A DNA stretch of 64,000 bases from Sphingomonas vulcanisoli (GCF_011761305.1 NZ_JAAOZC010000002.1:430001-494000), one strand, 5' to 3'; shown: positions 1 to 7,148, numbered from the stretch's first letter. Numbers and translations: made by a program. Notes: a model not told the origin generated them from the letters alone.

Positions 1-172
1 CCGCCTGGCCGCAGGCATGGCAATATTCGCCGACGCGCATCGTGCCGCAATTGGCGCAAGGCTCGTTGAGAGGGTGGCCCACCGCGGGCTGGCCGCTCCG
101 CGCACGGTCGATTTCGCGTGCCAGCAACCCCGCCGCCGCCATGTCTCCCAAGCTTTCCCCACTCTCGCCCAT
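1..172 (-). CDS. DUF3667-type zinc-ribbon protein, N-terminal part only
   Basis: The minus strand from an ATG at 172 reads without a stop to the window edge, giving 57 residues. Residues 39-55 contain CANCGTMRVGEYCHACGQ, two CxxC knuckles spaced as in the N-terminal zinc ribbon of DUF3667 membrane proteins. In that family a multi-helix membrane domain follows, but it lies outside the window. The function of DUF3667 is unknown to me. The gene diverges from ppx, with the tRNA-Gln in between. The family call rests on this one motif, and the start codon is not confirmed by a clear ribosome binding site. Confidence 0.6.
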   Translation of the reverse strand, partial: MGESGESLGDMAAAGLLAREIDRARSGQPAVGHPLNEPCANCGTMRVGEYCHACGQA

Positions 173-253
173 TGCGGCGCACCATGACGCGCCCGAAATG
201 CTCCGTCGAGAGGGAAGCTGAATCGGTACGGGTCTTTTGCGGTAGGTAATCGC

Positions 254-327
254 TGGATGCCCCGTGAGGATTCGAACCTCAATTAACGGAGTCAGAGTCC
301 GTGGTCTTACCTTTAGACGACAGGGCA
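254..327 (-). tRNA. tRNA-Gln (anticodon CTG)
   Basis: The reverse complement folds as a tRNA. The seven-base acceptor arms are TGCCCTG and CGGGGCA, with one T-G pair. The anticodon loop is ACTCTGACT within a GG(A)/TCCG stem. The T-arm is GAGGTTCGAATCCTC. A CCA end is encoded at 254-256. Anticodon CTG decodes CAG (Gln). The body sequence resembles other alphaproteobacterial tRNA-Gln genes. The base before CCA is T. Confidence 0.93.
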
Positions 328-480
328 ATGCGCGAAGGCGCGCGAAATAGGCGGGGCGCAGCGGCCTGTCAACGCGGGGACGTTACCCGATCGCACCCCT
401 TGCCCCCTCCGGTCGCTCCGCTTACGCTCATTGCCAAGTCCCGGAGGCGATTGCCGATCCGGAGAATAGAAGAGTGATCC

Positions 481-1542
481 ATGGGCGAGCGGAAGCGCCA
501 GGATGCGGCCCGCTTCGGGGCCGCGCCTGCTGCCGGGAATGCGCCGGCGATTGAAACCAAGCGCCCCCGGCGGGGCGATCAGCCGCGGCGAATTTATGCC
601 GCGCTGGATCTCGGCACCAACAATTGCCGGCTGCTGATCGCGCGGCCCGAGGGTGACGGCTTCGTCGTCGTCGATGCCTTTTCGCGGATCGTACGGCTGG
701 GCGAGGGTCTGGCCGCCTCGGGGCAGTTGAGCGATGCGGCGATGGACCGCGCGGTGGCCGCGCTGGCGATATGCGCGGAGAAGCTGCGGCGGCGCAACGT
801 CACGCTGGTCCGTTCGGTCGCCACCGAAGCCTGCCGCCGCGCCATCAACGGCCAGGCCTTTATCGATCGCGTCGCCAACGAAACCGGCATCCGGCTGGAG
901 ATCATCACCGCCGAACAGGAAGCGCGGCTGGCAGTTACCGGCTGCCAGGCGCTGCTGGAGCCGGGCGACGATCCCGCTTTGGTGTTCGATATCGGCGGCG
1001 GATCGACTGAGCTTGTCCTGCTCGACGGGCTCGCCCGTGAGGGCGCGGTGCGCGATTGGTATAGCGCGCCCTGGGGTGTCGTCTCGCTCTCCGAGAGCGA
1101 ACCGCACATCGGCGGCAGCGAGGCGGAACTGCGGGCCGCTTATGCGCGGATGGTGACGCGCGTCGCCGATGCCTTCGCCCCCTTCGCCGAGCGGCTGAGG
1201 AGCGCCGGGATGGGCCCTGGCCGCCTGCTCGGCACGTCCGGCACGGTGACAACGCTGGCCAGCCTCCACCTCGATCTGCCGGCCTATGATCGCAGCAAGG
1301 TAGACGGGTTGATCGTCCCCGCCGCCGCGATGCGCGCGATCAGCCTGCGGCTTTCGGGAATGACCGTTAGCGAGCGCGCGAAGCTCGCCTGCATCGGGCG
1401 CGAGCGGGCCGATCTTGTGGTCGCGGGCTGCGCGATCCTCGACGTCATCCTCGATCTGTGGCCGGCCGAGCGTCTGGGCGTCGCCGATCGCGGCATCCGC
1501 GAGGGCATATTGCGCGGACTGATCGCATCGGACGCGCATTGA
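481..1542 (+). CDS. ppx: Ppx/GppA family exopolyphosphatase / guanosine pentaphosphatase
   Basis: The product has 353 residues and the actin-like ASKHA fold of Ppx/GppA phosphatases, which hydrolyse polyphosphate or pppGpp. The first phosphate-binding segment is ALDLGTNNCRLLI near residue 41. The second is the glycine-rich FDIGGGSTEL near residue 170, and GTSGTVTTLASL follows near 257. The length fits the short form that lacks the C-terminal HD-like domain. Sequence alone does not separate Ppx from GppA activity. The first 35 residues are low-complexity and probably disordered. The gene is followed on the same strand by tatB after 75 bases. Confidence 0.88.
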   Translation: MGERKRQDAARFGAAPAAGNAPAIETKRPRRGDQPRRIYAALDLGTNNCRLLIARPEGDGFVVVDAFSRIVRLGEGLAASGQLSDAAMDRAVAALAICAEKLRRRNVTLVRSVATEACRRAINGQAFIDRVANETGIRLEIITAEQEARLAVTGCQALLEPGDDPALVFDIGGGSTELVLLDGLAREGAVRDWYSAPWGVVSLSESEPHIGGSEAELRAAYARMVTRVADAFAPFAERLRSAGMGPGRLLGTSGTVTTLASLHLDLPAYDRSKVDGLIVPAAAMRAISLRLSGMTVSERAKLACIGRERADLVVAGCAILDVILDLWPAERLGVADRGIREGILRGLIASDAH

Positions 1543-1617
1543 GCCTGCTCGCGCCAACTCCAGCGATGCCCAACTCCACCGATGCAATGCGCGTAAAAGC
1601 GCTCTAAGGCCCTTTCC

Positions 1618-1998
1618 ATGTTCGGCATCGAACCTTCGGAATATCTCCTCGTGGCGATCGTGGCGCTGGTCGTGATCGGGCCCAAGGATCTGCCGCGGGT
1701 GATGCGGATCGTCGGCCAGTGGGTGGGGCGCGCGCGCGGCATGGCGCGGCATTTCCGCGCCGGCTTCGACGAGATGGTCCGCCAGTCCGAGATGGAGGAG
1801 ATGGAGAAGCGCTGGAAGGAAGAGAATGAGCGGATCATGCGCGAGCATCCGCCGGTCGCGGCTCCAGCCGAAGAAGCCAACGATGCGCATTATGCGATGC
1901 TCGCAACCTCGGCCGAGCCCGAGATGAAGCCCGCGCTGCCAGCGCCCGAAGCCGATCCCCAACTCCCGCTTCCCGAGCCCGAGAAACCCCAATCGTGA
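1618..1998 (+). CDS. tatB: Sec-independent protein translocase subunit TatB
   Basis: The product has 126 residues. The N-terminus MFGIEPSEYLLVAIVALVVI is the single membrane helix, followed by the GPKDLP hinge typical of TatA/TatB. An amphipathic, charged helix comes next, then a Pro/Glu-rich disordered tail. The E at residue 8 of the helix and the length fit TatB better than TatA. TatB works with TatC as the receptor for twin-arginine signal peptides. The stop overlaps the tatC start (GTGA), so translation is probably coupled. No tatA lies beside it here. Confidence 0.93.
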   Translation: MFGIEPSEYLLVAIVALVVIGPKDLPRVMRIVGQWVGRARGMARHFRAGFDEMVRQSEMEEMEKRWKEENERIMREHPPVAAPAEEANDAHYAMLATSAEPEMKPALPAPEADPQLPLPEPEKPQS

Positions 1999-2771
1999 GC
2001 GACGACGAACTCGAATCGAGCCGCGCGCCCCTGCTCGATCATCTGATCGAGCTGCGGCGGCGCTTGCTATGGTCGATCCTCGCGCTGGCGATCGCGTTCG
2101 GCATCTGCCTCTATTTCGTGCGGCCGATCTTCAGCTTTCTGGTCCACCCGCTGATCCGTGCGGGGCAAAACAAGCTGATCTACACGCAATTGTTCGAAGC
2201 CTTCTTCGTGGAGATGAAGGTGGCCTTCTTCTCGGCGCTGATGCTGAGCTTCCCGATCATCGCCAACCAGCTGTGGCAGTTTGTGGCGCCCGGGCTCTAC
2301 AAGAAGGAGCGCAATGCGCTGCTGCCGTTTCTTTGGGCGACACCGGTGCTGTTCACGATGGGCGCGGCGCTGGCTTATTATGTCGCCATTCCGATGGCGC
2401 TGCACTTCCTGCTGGGCTTTCAGGGCAATCTCGGCGGGGTGCAGCAGGAAGCCCTGCCCTCGATCGCCTCCTACCTCAGCCTGGTCATGCAGTTCCTGTT
2501 CGGCTTCGGGATCGCCTTCCTGGTGCCGGTGCTGCTCATGATTCTGGAGCGTGCCGGCCTCGTCACCCGCAAACAGCTCGTCCAGTTTCGGCGCTATGCG
2601 ATCGTCGCCAATACGGCGGTGGCTGCTCTGCTGGCGCCCCCCGATCTCGGATCGATGGTGCTGCTCGCGGTGCCGCTTATTCTGCTCTACGAGCTGGCGC
2701 TGATCGGAATCTGGTTCACCGAGAAGCGCCGCAAGAAAGACGCGCCGGAGGCCTTGCCCCCGGCGCTATGA
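1995..2771 (+). CDS. tatC: Sec-independent protein translocase subunit TatC
   Basis: The product has 258 residues and about six hydrophobic helices. The N-terminal LLDHLIELRRRLLWS is the conserved cytosolic segment that recognises the RR motif of Tat substrates. AFFVEMKVAFFSALMLSFP is the signature of the loop after helix 2. Start is GTG within the tatB stop (GTGA). The C-terminus ends in a basic cytosolic tail. The gene ends two bases from the end of the convergent entericidin-like gene. Confidence 0.95.
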   Translation: MSDDELESSRAPLLDHLIELRRRLLWSILALAIAFGICLYFVRPIFSFLVHPLIRAGQNKLIYTQLFEAFFVEMKVAFFSALMLSFPIIANQLWQFVAPGLYKKERNALLPFLWATPVLFTMGAALAYYVAIPMALHFLLGFQGNLGGVQQEALPSIASYLSLVMQFLFGFGIAFLVPVLLMILERAGLVTRKQLVQFRRYAIVANTAVAALLAPPDLGSMVLLAVPLILLYELALIGIWFTEKRRKKDAPEALPPAL

Positions 2772-2773
2772 TA

Positions 2774-2902
2774 TCACTTGGCGGCGTTGGTGACGGCATC
2801 GCCCGCCGACGACACGTCCTTGCCCGCACCGGCTACGGTGTTGCAGGCCGAAACCATGAGGGTGGCGGCGACGATTGCAACCGCGACGACTTTCCGAACC
2901 AT
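2774..2902 (-). CDS. entericidin A/B family small lipoprotein
   Basis: The product has 42 residues starting MVRKVVAVAIVAATLMVSAC. It has a signal peptide with lipobox VSAC, then the short Cys-Asn-Thr-Val-Ala-Gly-Ala-Gly-Lys-Asp core seen in entericidins. I chose the ATG at 2902 because an AAGGGAAG ribosome binding site lies just upstream; a longer reading frame lacks a signal peptide. Entericidins are small outer or inner membrane lipoproteins linked to stationary phase in Escherichia coli. A near-consensus EcfG promoter lies about 50 bases upstream. The rest of the gap up to 3190 holds nothing I can name. Confidence 0.85.
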   Translation of the reverse strand: MVRKVVAVAIVAATLMVSACNTVAGAGKDVSSAGDAVTNAAK

Positions 2903-2951
2903 GATATTCTTCCCTTGAAACTGGCGCCGCAAACCCGACGACCCGGCGACC

Positions 2952-2976
2952 AATGCGCCAGCGGGATGCATGTTCC
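2952..2976 (-). promoter_or_regulatory. candidate EcfG-type promoter of the entericidin gene
   Basis: On the minus strand GGAAC (2976-2972) is followed after 16 bases by CATT (2955-2952). The alphaproteobacterial EcfG consensus is GGAAC-N16/17-CGTT, so the -35 is perfect and the -10 has one mismatch. It would give a leader of about 45 bases before the ATG at 2902. It is close to the EcfG gene cluster, but the call is tentative. Confidence 0.35.
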
Positions 2977-3190
2977 GCAGCCGAACCGAAAAGGACGATG
3001 TGTGAGGCGCTTTTGCGCCCGGCCCCAAAACGAACTTGGGTCCGGATGCGCCACCGGGGGGAGGTTTGGCGCTTCCGGACCCATTTCTTTGGACAGCGAG
3101 AGCGGGGGGGGCAAAAGGTCGCTATCCGACGTGTAAAACGGCCCGCCATAAATTGGGTTCCGCCCGCCCGTAACTTTTTTTGGGCTATTT

Positions 3191-4729
3191 TTAACGGGTG
3201 GCGTCGTCGTTGGGGACGGTTGGGATCGCAATGGCGTAGCGGCCGATTTGCGGATCGAATTCCATCGCGGCGCGGAGCTGGCGGGAAAGACCGGACACGA
3301 CCCTTTCGAAGCTCTCATGCCCCGCACTTCCTGTCACCCGCGGCTCCGCAAGCGCCGCGGCGGTGATCGACAGCATCGTCTTGGCACCCGCATCGCCGAT
3401 CGGCGCCGCCTCAATGCGGGCCAAGGCATCGGGCGCGTAATCGATCAGCAGCTCGATGATCTCAGTCACCAGGAAAGCGACCGGGACCGCCGTATCCTGG
3501 CTGACATGGACGGGCGCGATATCCAGCGTGATCGAAAGGCCATCCGCGGTGGGCGGCGCGGTCGCGCGCAAATTGGCGGTGAGTTCGGAGATGATCGAGC
3601 GCAGCGCGACACCGCGATTTTTCTCAAGCTCGGCAAAATGGTTGCGGTGGACCACGGCGAGCGCATCGACGCGGCGCTGAATCGTCGCATAAGCCGCCGC
3701 GACATCGCCGCGTGAGCCCCGGGCATGCAGATTGATCAGCGAGGCGACCACCTGAAGGTTGTTCTTGACGCGATGATGGACCTCGCGGGTCAGCAGCACC
3801 TGACGCCGCAACCCATCTTCCAGGGCCTCCTCGCGATGCATCAGCTGATCGGTCGCGCGTTCGAACGCGGCGCCGAGGCTCTGGATCTCCACCGCCGGGG
3901 TCTGCAATTTGGGCAAAACGAACGGCCCTTCGGCATTGCTGGCCAGCGCCACGGCGCGCTGGAGCTGCTTGAGCGGGCGCAGCAGAAGCTCATTGATCAC
4001 CACCCAACCGATTCCCGCCGCAGCCGCCCACATCAGCAACGGCAACAGGATCAGCAGGACCTCGATTGCGCTGATCGTGCTCGAAATCTGGACGAGCGCC
4101 AGCGTCGCTTGCCCGCCGGCGATCGCGGCGCGAACGGTAATGCGCTGATCGAGCGGGAAACGCTTCCGGGCCTTGGCGATCAGCAGCTTGGCGTCGCCCT
4201 GTTGCAACGTCAGCCCCTGCGTCTGGTCATCCGTCCCCGCCGCCTGGCGCAGCACCGGGGCGGCAAGCTCGCCCACGCCATAGTCGCCGGCGGCATTAGC
4301 GACGCTGAACCGAACGCCGCCGGGATCGCCCAGAACGAGGAGATCGAGGCCGATGTTGCCGCGCGGCGCCGGAAGCCCGCGCGCCTTGAAACCCGGGCTG
4401 GCGCACAGCAGACGACCGGCCCTATCAAACAGCGCGATCCGCGATGGCACGTGGATGAGGCGATCCGCCTCCGCGATCAGATCGCTGCAGCGTTCGGGCC
4501 GCGCATTTGCGGCCCCTGCGGCGAAGCGCACGACATTTGCGACGCGCACCAGCAAAAGATCGATTTGGCGCGCTTCGGCGGTGGCGATGAGCTGGGCATC
4601 GGCCTCATGCTGGAGCTGTTTGGCGTGCGCGGACTGGATGGAGGCGAAGAGCGCGATCAAGCCCAGCGGCATCAAGGCCGCCGTCATGATGAAGAGCATC
4701 TTTGTGCCGGTGGAGAAGCGCGCCATCAT
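3191..4729 (-). CDS. phyP: PhyP-like membrane HisKA_2 sensor of the general stress response, with degenerate ATPase domain
   Basis: The product has 512 residues. A membrane helix lies at about 10-32, then a periplasmic sensor region, a second helix at about 218-246, a linker, and the HisKA_2 dimerisation box REVHHRVKNNLQVVASLINL near 316-334, with the acceptor His at 318/319. The following ATPase part is degenerate: where HisKA_2 kinases have ELVTNALKY, this protein has VTEIIELLIDYAP near 421-433, without the N-box Asn, and I see no DxGxG or GLGL boxes. In Sphingomonas, PhyP is a HisKA_2 protein beside phyR that acts negatively as a PhyR phosphatase; position and domain layout match. It follows nepR by 55 bases in the same direction. 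Start is ATG 4729 or 4726. Confidence 0.8.
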   Translation of the reverse strand: MMARFSTGTKMLFIMTAALMPLGLIALFASIQSAHAKQLQHEADAQLIATAEARQIDLLLVRVANVVRFAAGAANARPERCSDLIAEADRLIHVPSRIALFDRAGRLLCASPGFKARGLPAPRGNIGLDLLVLGDPGGVRFSVANAAGDYGVGELAAPVLRQAAGTDDQTQGLTLQQGDAKLLIAKARKRFPLDQRITVRAAIAGGQATLALVQISSTISAIEVLLILLPLLMWAAAAGIGWVVINELLLRPLKQLQRAVALASNAEGPFVLPKLQTPAVEIQSLGAAFERATDQLMHREEALEDGLRRQVLLTREVHHRVKNNLQVVASLINLHARGSRGDVAAAYATIQRRVDALAVVHRNHFAELEKNRGVALRSIISELTANLRATAPPTADGLSITLDIAPVHVSQDTAVPVAFLVTEIIELLIDYAPDALARIEAAPIGDAGAKTMLSITAAALAEPRVTGSAGHESFERVVSGLSRQLRAAMEFDPQIGRYAIAIPTVPNDDATR

Positions 4730-4784
4730 CGCGGCTGAACGTGTAGCGATTGGAAAGAGCCACGCCTATCGAAGGTGCGGCCCG

Positions 4785-4937
4785 TTACGATAATTTACCC
4801 AGCAGATCGAGAAATTCCTGCGGAATATCTTCGCGCACAGCCTCTTCATAAGCCGAACGCAGCGAGCTTGCGATATGCGTATCGGGTTCCGATGATCCGC
4901 GCTTTTTCCGGGGATTGTTGCCCGCGGCCGGCTTCAC
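4785..4937 (-). CDS. nepR: NepR, anti-sigma factor of EcfG
   Basis: The C-terminal 30 residues, IASSLRSAYEEAVREDIPQEF then LDLLGKL, match the two-helix NepR core (LR..Y....V...IP..FLDLL..L). NepR binds EcfG in the absence of stress and is removed by phosphorylated PhyR. The start is uncertain. I prefer GTG at 4937 (50 residues) because AGAGAGG lies seven bases upstream. TTG at 4964 or 5024 is possible, but the added residues look unnatural. It heads a minus-strand pair with the phyP-like gene and diverges from phyR. Confidence 0.8.
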   Translation of the reverse strand: MKPAAGNNPRKKRGSSEPDTHIASSLRSAYEEAVREDIPQEFLDLLGKLS

Positions 4938-4998
4938 CTCACGCCCTCTCTTTTCGACTGCCAACCCCGGAAACCCCCTGGAAATCTTTTGTAAGACG

Positions 4999-5020
4999 AC
5001 CGCAGGGCGCAGCCTGCGGT
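4999..5020. other. 8-bp hairpin in the nepR leader
   Basis: ACCGCAGG (4999-5006) and CCTGCGGT (5013-5020) form a perfect eight-pair stem with a six-base loop. It lies between the preferred nepR start and the candidate promoter at 5096-5120, so it would be in the nepR leader RNA. No T-run follows on either strand, so it is not a standard terminator. Confidence 0.4.
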
Positions 5021-5095
5021 GCAACGACTCTTATACGCAAAAGCACCCGACACTGTCCCCACAACATATGGTGGAAAAGCTATGGTGCTGGCGGA

Positions 5096-5120
5096 AACAA
5101 AAACGCGGCACGATTGTTCC
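5096..5120 (-). promoter_or_regulatory. candidate EcfG-type promoter for nepR
   Basis: On the minus strand GGAAC (5120-5116) is followed after 16 bases by TGTT (5099-5096), one mismatch from the EcfG consensus GGAAC-N16-CGTT. On the plus strand the same segment begins GGAAAC at 5093, so the ends form an imperfect GGAAaC/GTTCC inverted repeat between the divergent nepR and phyR genes. Autoregulation of nepR by EcfG is common in the family. The assignment is tentative. Confidence 0.4.
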
Positions 5121-5245
5121 AGATGCGGAGCGATAAAGTTTGGGGGACAGTCGGAACGAGCCTAAAGCGCGATTTCCGGTGCCACGATTGCACGCTCCAG
5201 TGCTCAATCGCTTTCCATAATGATGCTCAGGAGTGAAGACCCACC

Positions 5246-6037
5246 ATGTCGCTCGGCCAAGATCTCGCCCCCCATCTGCCTTTCCTTCGCCGCTATGCGC
5301 GCGCGCTGACCGGCACGCAGCAGCATGGTGACGCCTATGTCCGCGCCACGCTGGAAGCGATCGTCGCCGCGCCAGGGGATTTTCCGCGCGATGTCGATGT
5401 CCGGCTCGGCCTTTATCGCACCTTCCAGCGCATCTGGGCCTCGACCAACAGCGACGACAAGCCCGATGCCGATCCAAGCGACACCGGCGCCGTTGCCGAT
5501 GCACGTCTCGCGCAGATCACCCCGCGCTCGCGCCAGGCACTGCTGCTTACCCAGCTCGAAGGTTTCACGCCCGAGGACGCCGGCTATCTGATGGACGCCG
5601 ACGCCCCCGAGGTCGATGCGCTAGTGAAGGAGGCGATCGAGGAGATCGAGCGCCAGACCCGCGCCGACGTGCTGATCATCGAGGATGAACCGATCATCGC
5701 GATGGATCTCGAGACCATCGTCCGCGATCTAGGCCATAACGTCACCGGCGTAGCGGTGACGCGCGACGAAGCGGTGGCGCAGGCGATGGCCAGCCGCCCC
5801 GGCCTTGTCCTGGCCGACATCCAGCTCGCCGATGACAGCTCGGGCATCGATGCGGTGAAGGACATCCTCGCCGAATTCTCGGTGCCGGTGATCTTTATCA
5901 CCGCTTTCCCCGAGCGCCTGCTGACCGGCGAGCGGCCCGAGCCCACCTTCCTGATCACCAAGCCCTTCCAGCGTTCCACCGTGAAGGCGGCGATCGCGCA
6001 GGCTTTGTTCTTCAACGTCGAGACCGTTCCCGCCTGA
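5246..6037 (+). CDS. phyR: PhyR, general stress response anti-anti-sigma response regulator
   Basis: The product has 263 residues. Residues 1-135 are an ECF sigma-like domain (sigma2-like start LPFLRRYARALTGTQQHGD, sigma4-like part ending near KEAIEEIE). Residues 141-258 are a receiver domain with acidic D147/E148, phosphoacceptor D191 in LADIQLADD, Thr in FITAF, and Lys in ITKPF. On phosphorylation the sigma-like domain captures NepR and frees EcfG. The ITAFPERLLTG segment corresponds to the family's FATGUY-type motif. AGGAG lies 13 bases before the ATG. It diverges from nepR and is followed by an EcfG promoter, a small membrane gene and ecfG. Confidence 0.96.
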   Translation: MSLGQDLAPHLPFLRRYARALTGTQQHGDAYVRATLEAIVAAPGDFPRDVDVRLGLYRTFQRIWASTNSDDKPDADPSDTGAVADARLAQITPRSRQALLLTQLEGFTPEDAGYLMDADAPEVDALVKEAIEEIERQTRADVLIIEDEPIIAMDLETIVRDLGHNVTGVAVTRDEAVAQAMASRPGLVLADIQLADDSSGIDAVKDILAEFSVPVIFITAFPERLLTGERPEPTFLITKPFQRSTVKAAIAQALFFNVETVPA

Positions 6038-6048
6038 TTGGCGGGAAC
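6026..6048. other. 9-bp hairpin with the phyR stop codon in its loop
   Basis: GTTCCCGCC (6026-6034) and GGCGGGAAC (6040-6048) are a perfect nine-base inverted repeat, with TGATT as the loop. The TGA is the phyR stop. The right arm ends with the GGAAC -35 element of the next promoter. No T-run follows, so it could be a weak terminator, an mRNA 3' end, or chance. Confidence 0.55.
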
Positions 6049-6068
6049 CCGATTGGGCAGGGTCCGTT
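6044..6068 (+). promoter_or_regulatory. EcfG-type promoter between phyR and ecfG
   Basis: GGAAC at 6044-6048 and CGTT at 6065-6068 are separated by exactly 16 bases, a perfect match to the alphaproteobacterial EcfG consensus GGAAC-N16/17-CGTT. It starts seven bases after the phyR stop and lies 30 bases before the small membrane ORF that precedes ecfG. It implies positive feedback of EcfG on its own gene. Confidence 0.8.
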
Positions 6069-6098
6069 TGAGCCCTGCAACGATCGGTGGAGTTCGGC

Positions 6099-6239
6099 AT
6101 GGCCGATAATGACAATGTGCATCTTACGCGGACCGAGGCGCGCGGCGGCTCGTCCAACCATGTCACGCGCTACGTTCTGCCGATTTCCCTGGCGCTCGTG
6201 GTCATCCTGTTCGTCATCATTCTTCTGATTTGGCGGTAG
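6099..6239 (+). CDS. 46-residue single-pass membrane peptide in the stress locus
   Basis: The ATG at 6099 opens a 46-codon frame ending in TAG. The N-terminal 24 residues are polar (starts MADNDNVHLTRTEARG). Residues 26-45 form one strongly hydrophobic helix (VLPISLALVVILFVIILLIW) ending in Arg. GGTGGAG about ten bases upstream may be the ribosome binding site. It is placed directly behind the perfect EcfG promoter and 90 bases before ecfG on the same strand. I do not recognise it. The peptide could be a membrane partner of the stress cascade or a stress-induced small protein; that is inference. Confidence 0.7.
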   Translation: MADNDNVHLTRTEARGGSSNHVTRYVLPISLALVVILFVIILLIWR

Positions 6240-6329
6240 TTTGCGAAGTGCGGGGGTTGCGAATGGCTGGGTGCGGGTCCATTTCGAAAACAGGGCCGCG
6301 GGCTCTGAACGCGGGGACACTCTGAATTG

Positions 6330-6962
6330 ATGAGCGATGATGACGACGAGCTGCCGGTTGAGCCGGTAGAGCATGTCGCGCTCTCCGATGAGGATTTCCG
6401 GACCGAGCTCGGCCGCGTGATCCCGCATCTGCGCGCATTCGGCCGTTCGCTGTCTGGCAACCGCGATCTGGCCGACGATCTCGTCCAGGAGACTTTGCTC
6501 AAGGCCTGGGCGGCGCGGAAGCGTTTCCAGGCGGGCACCAACATGCGCGCCTGGACCTTCATCATCCTCCGCAACCTGTTCCTCAGCCAGATGCGCCGCG
6601 CCCGCTTTAAGGGCGAGTGGGACGATCTGACCGCCAACAAGATCCTCGCCGCGCCCGCCAGCCAGGATCGCCATGTCGATCTTGGCGACCTCCAGCGCGC
6701 ATTGCTCTACCTGCCCCAGCCGCAGCGTGAGGCGCTGATCCTGGTCGGCGCCGGTGGCTTCGCTTATGAGGAGGCTGCCGAGATTTGCGGCTGCGCGGTC
6801 GGCACGATCAAAAGCCGTGTTGCGCGCGGCCGCGTTGCCCTCGAACAGCTCATGAGTGGTGGCGCTCTGCCTTCGCGGCGCAGCCAGGAAAAGAATCCCG
6901 GCGACCAGACCGCGCTGCAGGCCATTATGGGCCAGGTCGACGAACTCAGCCGCGGGCGGTAA
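6330..6962 (+). CDS. ecfG: EcfG-family RNA polymerase sigma factor of the general stress response
   Basis: The product has 210 residues. Region 2 starts at RVIPHLRAFGRSLSGNRDLA and continues through DLVQETLLKAW and NMRAWTFIILRNLFL. Region 4 is ALLYLPQPQREALILVGAGG then YEEAAEICGCAVGTIKSRVAR. The sequence type and the position beside phyR and nepR identify it as EcfG (ECF15 group). An acidic N-terminal stretch (SDDDDELPVEPVE) precedes region 2. I chose ATG 6330 rather than the TTG just before it. Its gene shares a transcript with the 46-residue membrane peptide. Confidence 0.94.
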   Translation: MSDDDDELPVEPVEHVALSDEDFRTELGRVIPHLRAFGRSLSGNRDLADDLVQETLLKAWAARKRFQAGTNMRAWTFIILRNLFLSQMRRARFKGEWDDLTANKILAAPASQDRHVDLGDLQRALLYLPQPQREALILVGAGGFAYEEAAEICGCAVGTIKSRVARGRVALEQLMSGGALPSRRSQEKNPGDQTALQAIMGQVDELSRGR

Positions 6963-6983
6963 GGCTGCGCGGTTGCTGCCGCC

Positions 6984-7148
6984 CTATTTGATACGGGCAA
7001 GCAAACGATTGAGTTGCTCGTCGATAGGCTGTGCCGCGTAGCTTGCCTTCAAAGCCGATATCAGGCCGGCATTGGCGCGCGGCAATTGAACGCTGACCGG
7101 CTTTCGATCAGTTTCCCTGCCGGATCCAGAGGCCATAAACACATTCAT
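6984..7148 (-). CDS. small NepR-like ORF convergent with ecfG
   Basis: The frame from ATG 7148 gives 54 residues. Its C-terminal half, NAGLISALKASYAAQ then PIDEQLNRLLARI, resembles the NepR core pattern LR..Y...IP..FLDLL..L with a shorter linker between the two helices. The stop lies 21 bases from the ecfG stop, tail to tail. If real it could be a second anti-sigma or PhyR-binding peptide. The ribosome binding site is weak and the similarity is short, so I hold both the gene and its role as tentative. Confidence 0.5.
   Translation of the reverse strand: MNVFMASGSGRETDRKPVSVQLPRANAGLISALKASYAAQPIDEQLNRLLARIK

Noticed and set aside
313-1992. A 559-codon open frame on the minus strand opposite ppx and tatB
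   Set aside because: Its product is Arg/Ala/Gly-rich without any domain. It is the antisense shadow of two well-identified genes in GC-rich DNA.
5022-5024. TTG at 5024 as the nepR start
   Set aside because: It would add 29 residues of low plausibility containing the leader hairpin; GTG 4937 has a better ribosome binding site.
5153-5157. GGAAC upstream of phyR as a second EcfG promoter
   Set aside because: Neither 16 nor 17 bases downstream is there a CGTT-like -10 (TTCC or TCCG).
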